Part shown: positions 5,788 through 6,002 of the stretch, piece by piece
Numbering within the stretch: position 1 is the stretch's first letter
Layout: each line of letters begins with the position of its first letter
From: Balneolaceae bacterium SMO_bin1
GTDB taxonomy: Bacteria > Bacteroidota > Rhodothermia > Balneolales > Balneolaceae
Reading direction: 5' to 3'
Length of the DNA: 6,002 nucleotides
Assembly (NCBI GenBank): GCA_003123965.1
Contig: NNSL01000298.1
Location: 1 to 6,002, forward strand
Made by a program: the position numbers and the translations under genes
Notes under the pieces: generated by a model
What the model saw: the letters and a program-made list of their open reading frames with translations, nothing else
Database searches by the model: none
What the model was told of the DNA's origin: nothing

Positions 5788-6002
5788 AGATTATTCACTC
5801 ACTGTTGTAAGACCATTTTAAGCGGAATATAACAGTTCAGCAGCTTTAGTGTAAGCGAAGATTGGGAAGGAAGGAAATTTTAAGATTCAACGGCGCATAT
5901 TATTAACTAGCAGCTAACTTAGTGCGATATAGAAGCCGAGGTAAAATGGTAAACTTTTCGGTTGAGCTTAGATAAGCACGGTTTGAAAAAACATCGAAGT
6001 CA
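5788..6002. other. Intergenic region upstream of the leftward operon
   Basis: No complete gene is supported in these 215 bases. They should hold the promoter for the esterase-accC operon, but I find no good TAnnTTTG with a spaced TTG; TATATTCC (- strand, about 5830-5823) is only a partial match. On the - strand a frame is open from 6001 to a TAA at 5905-5903 (32 codons), which could be the tail of a gene entering from the right, or chance. No hairpin terminator is evident after it. Confidence 0.4.

Noticed and set aside
1..6002. CRISPR array, insertion sequence, phage or defence module
   Set aside because: No direct repeats with spacers, terminal inverted repeats, transposase, integrase or nuclease motifs were seen in either strand, and the tRNA shows no adjacent integrase or duplicated 3' end.

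Overview
The window looks like chromosomal housekeeping DNA from a Bacteroidota-like (FCB group) bacterium; Balneolia/Rhodothermia relatives are a plausible guess, not a demonstrated one. The clues are a TAnnTTTG/TTG-type promoter in front of the tRNA, starts without usable Shine-Dalgarno spacing, a proline-rich TonB of the type common in this group, a biotin carboxylase with a C-terminal extension ending in a WWEKR tail, and a DUF4260 membrane protein. I see no mobile element, CRISPR array, phage gene or defence system.

Layout. On the + strand, 1-622 is the 3' part of an FAD-dependent amino-acid oxidase-like gene whose start lies off the left edge. A hairpin at 628-660 separates it from everything else, which is on the - strand. 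Reading leftward from 5787 the - strand carries: an esterase-like alpha/beta-hydrolase (5787-5074), biotin carboxylase accC (5060-3554, frameshifted), a DUF4260 membrane protein (3544-3170), murQ (3177-2236), the acyltransferase plsC (2236-1501, frameshifted), tonB (1495-827) and tRNA-Ser(GGA) (768-677). Gaps between the protein genes run from short overlaps to 13 bases, so they look like one transcription unit. The tRNA has its own apparent promoter in the 58-base gap after tonB. The right end, 5788-6002, has no gene I can support, apart from a possible gene tail entering from the right.

How the genes fit. Most of the operon concerns the cell envelope: AccC commits acetyl-CoA to fatty acid synthesis, PlsC makes phosphatidic acid, MurQ recycles peptidoglycan MurNAc-6-P, TonB energises outer-membrane import, and DUF4260 is a small inner-membrane protein. 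The esterase homologue at the head is unusual because both the nucleophile Ser and the catalytic His positions appear to be Asp.

The most notable oddities are two single-base insertions, one in accC (a run of five A on the + strand, 3790-3794) and one in plsC (near 1876). Each splits an otherwise well conserved gene into two frames. Sequencing or assembly error is the simplest explanation, since both genes normally matter for lipid synthesis. I found no convincing evidence of a previously undescribed system.
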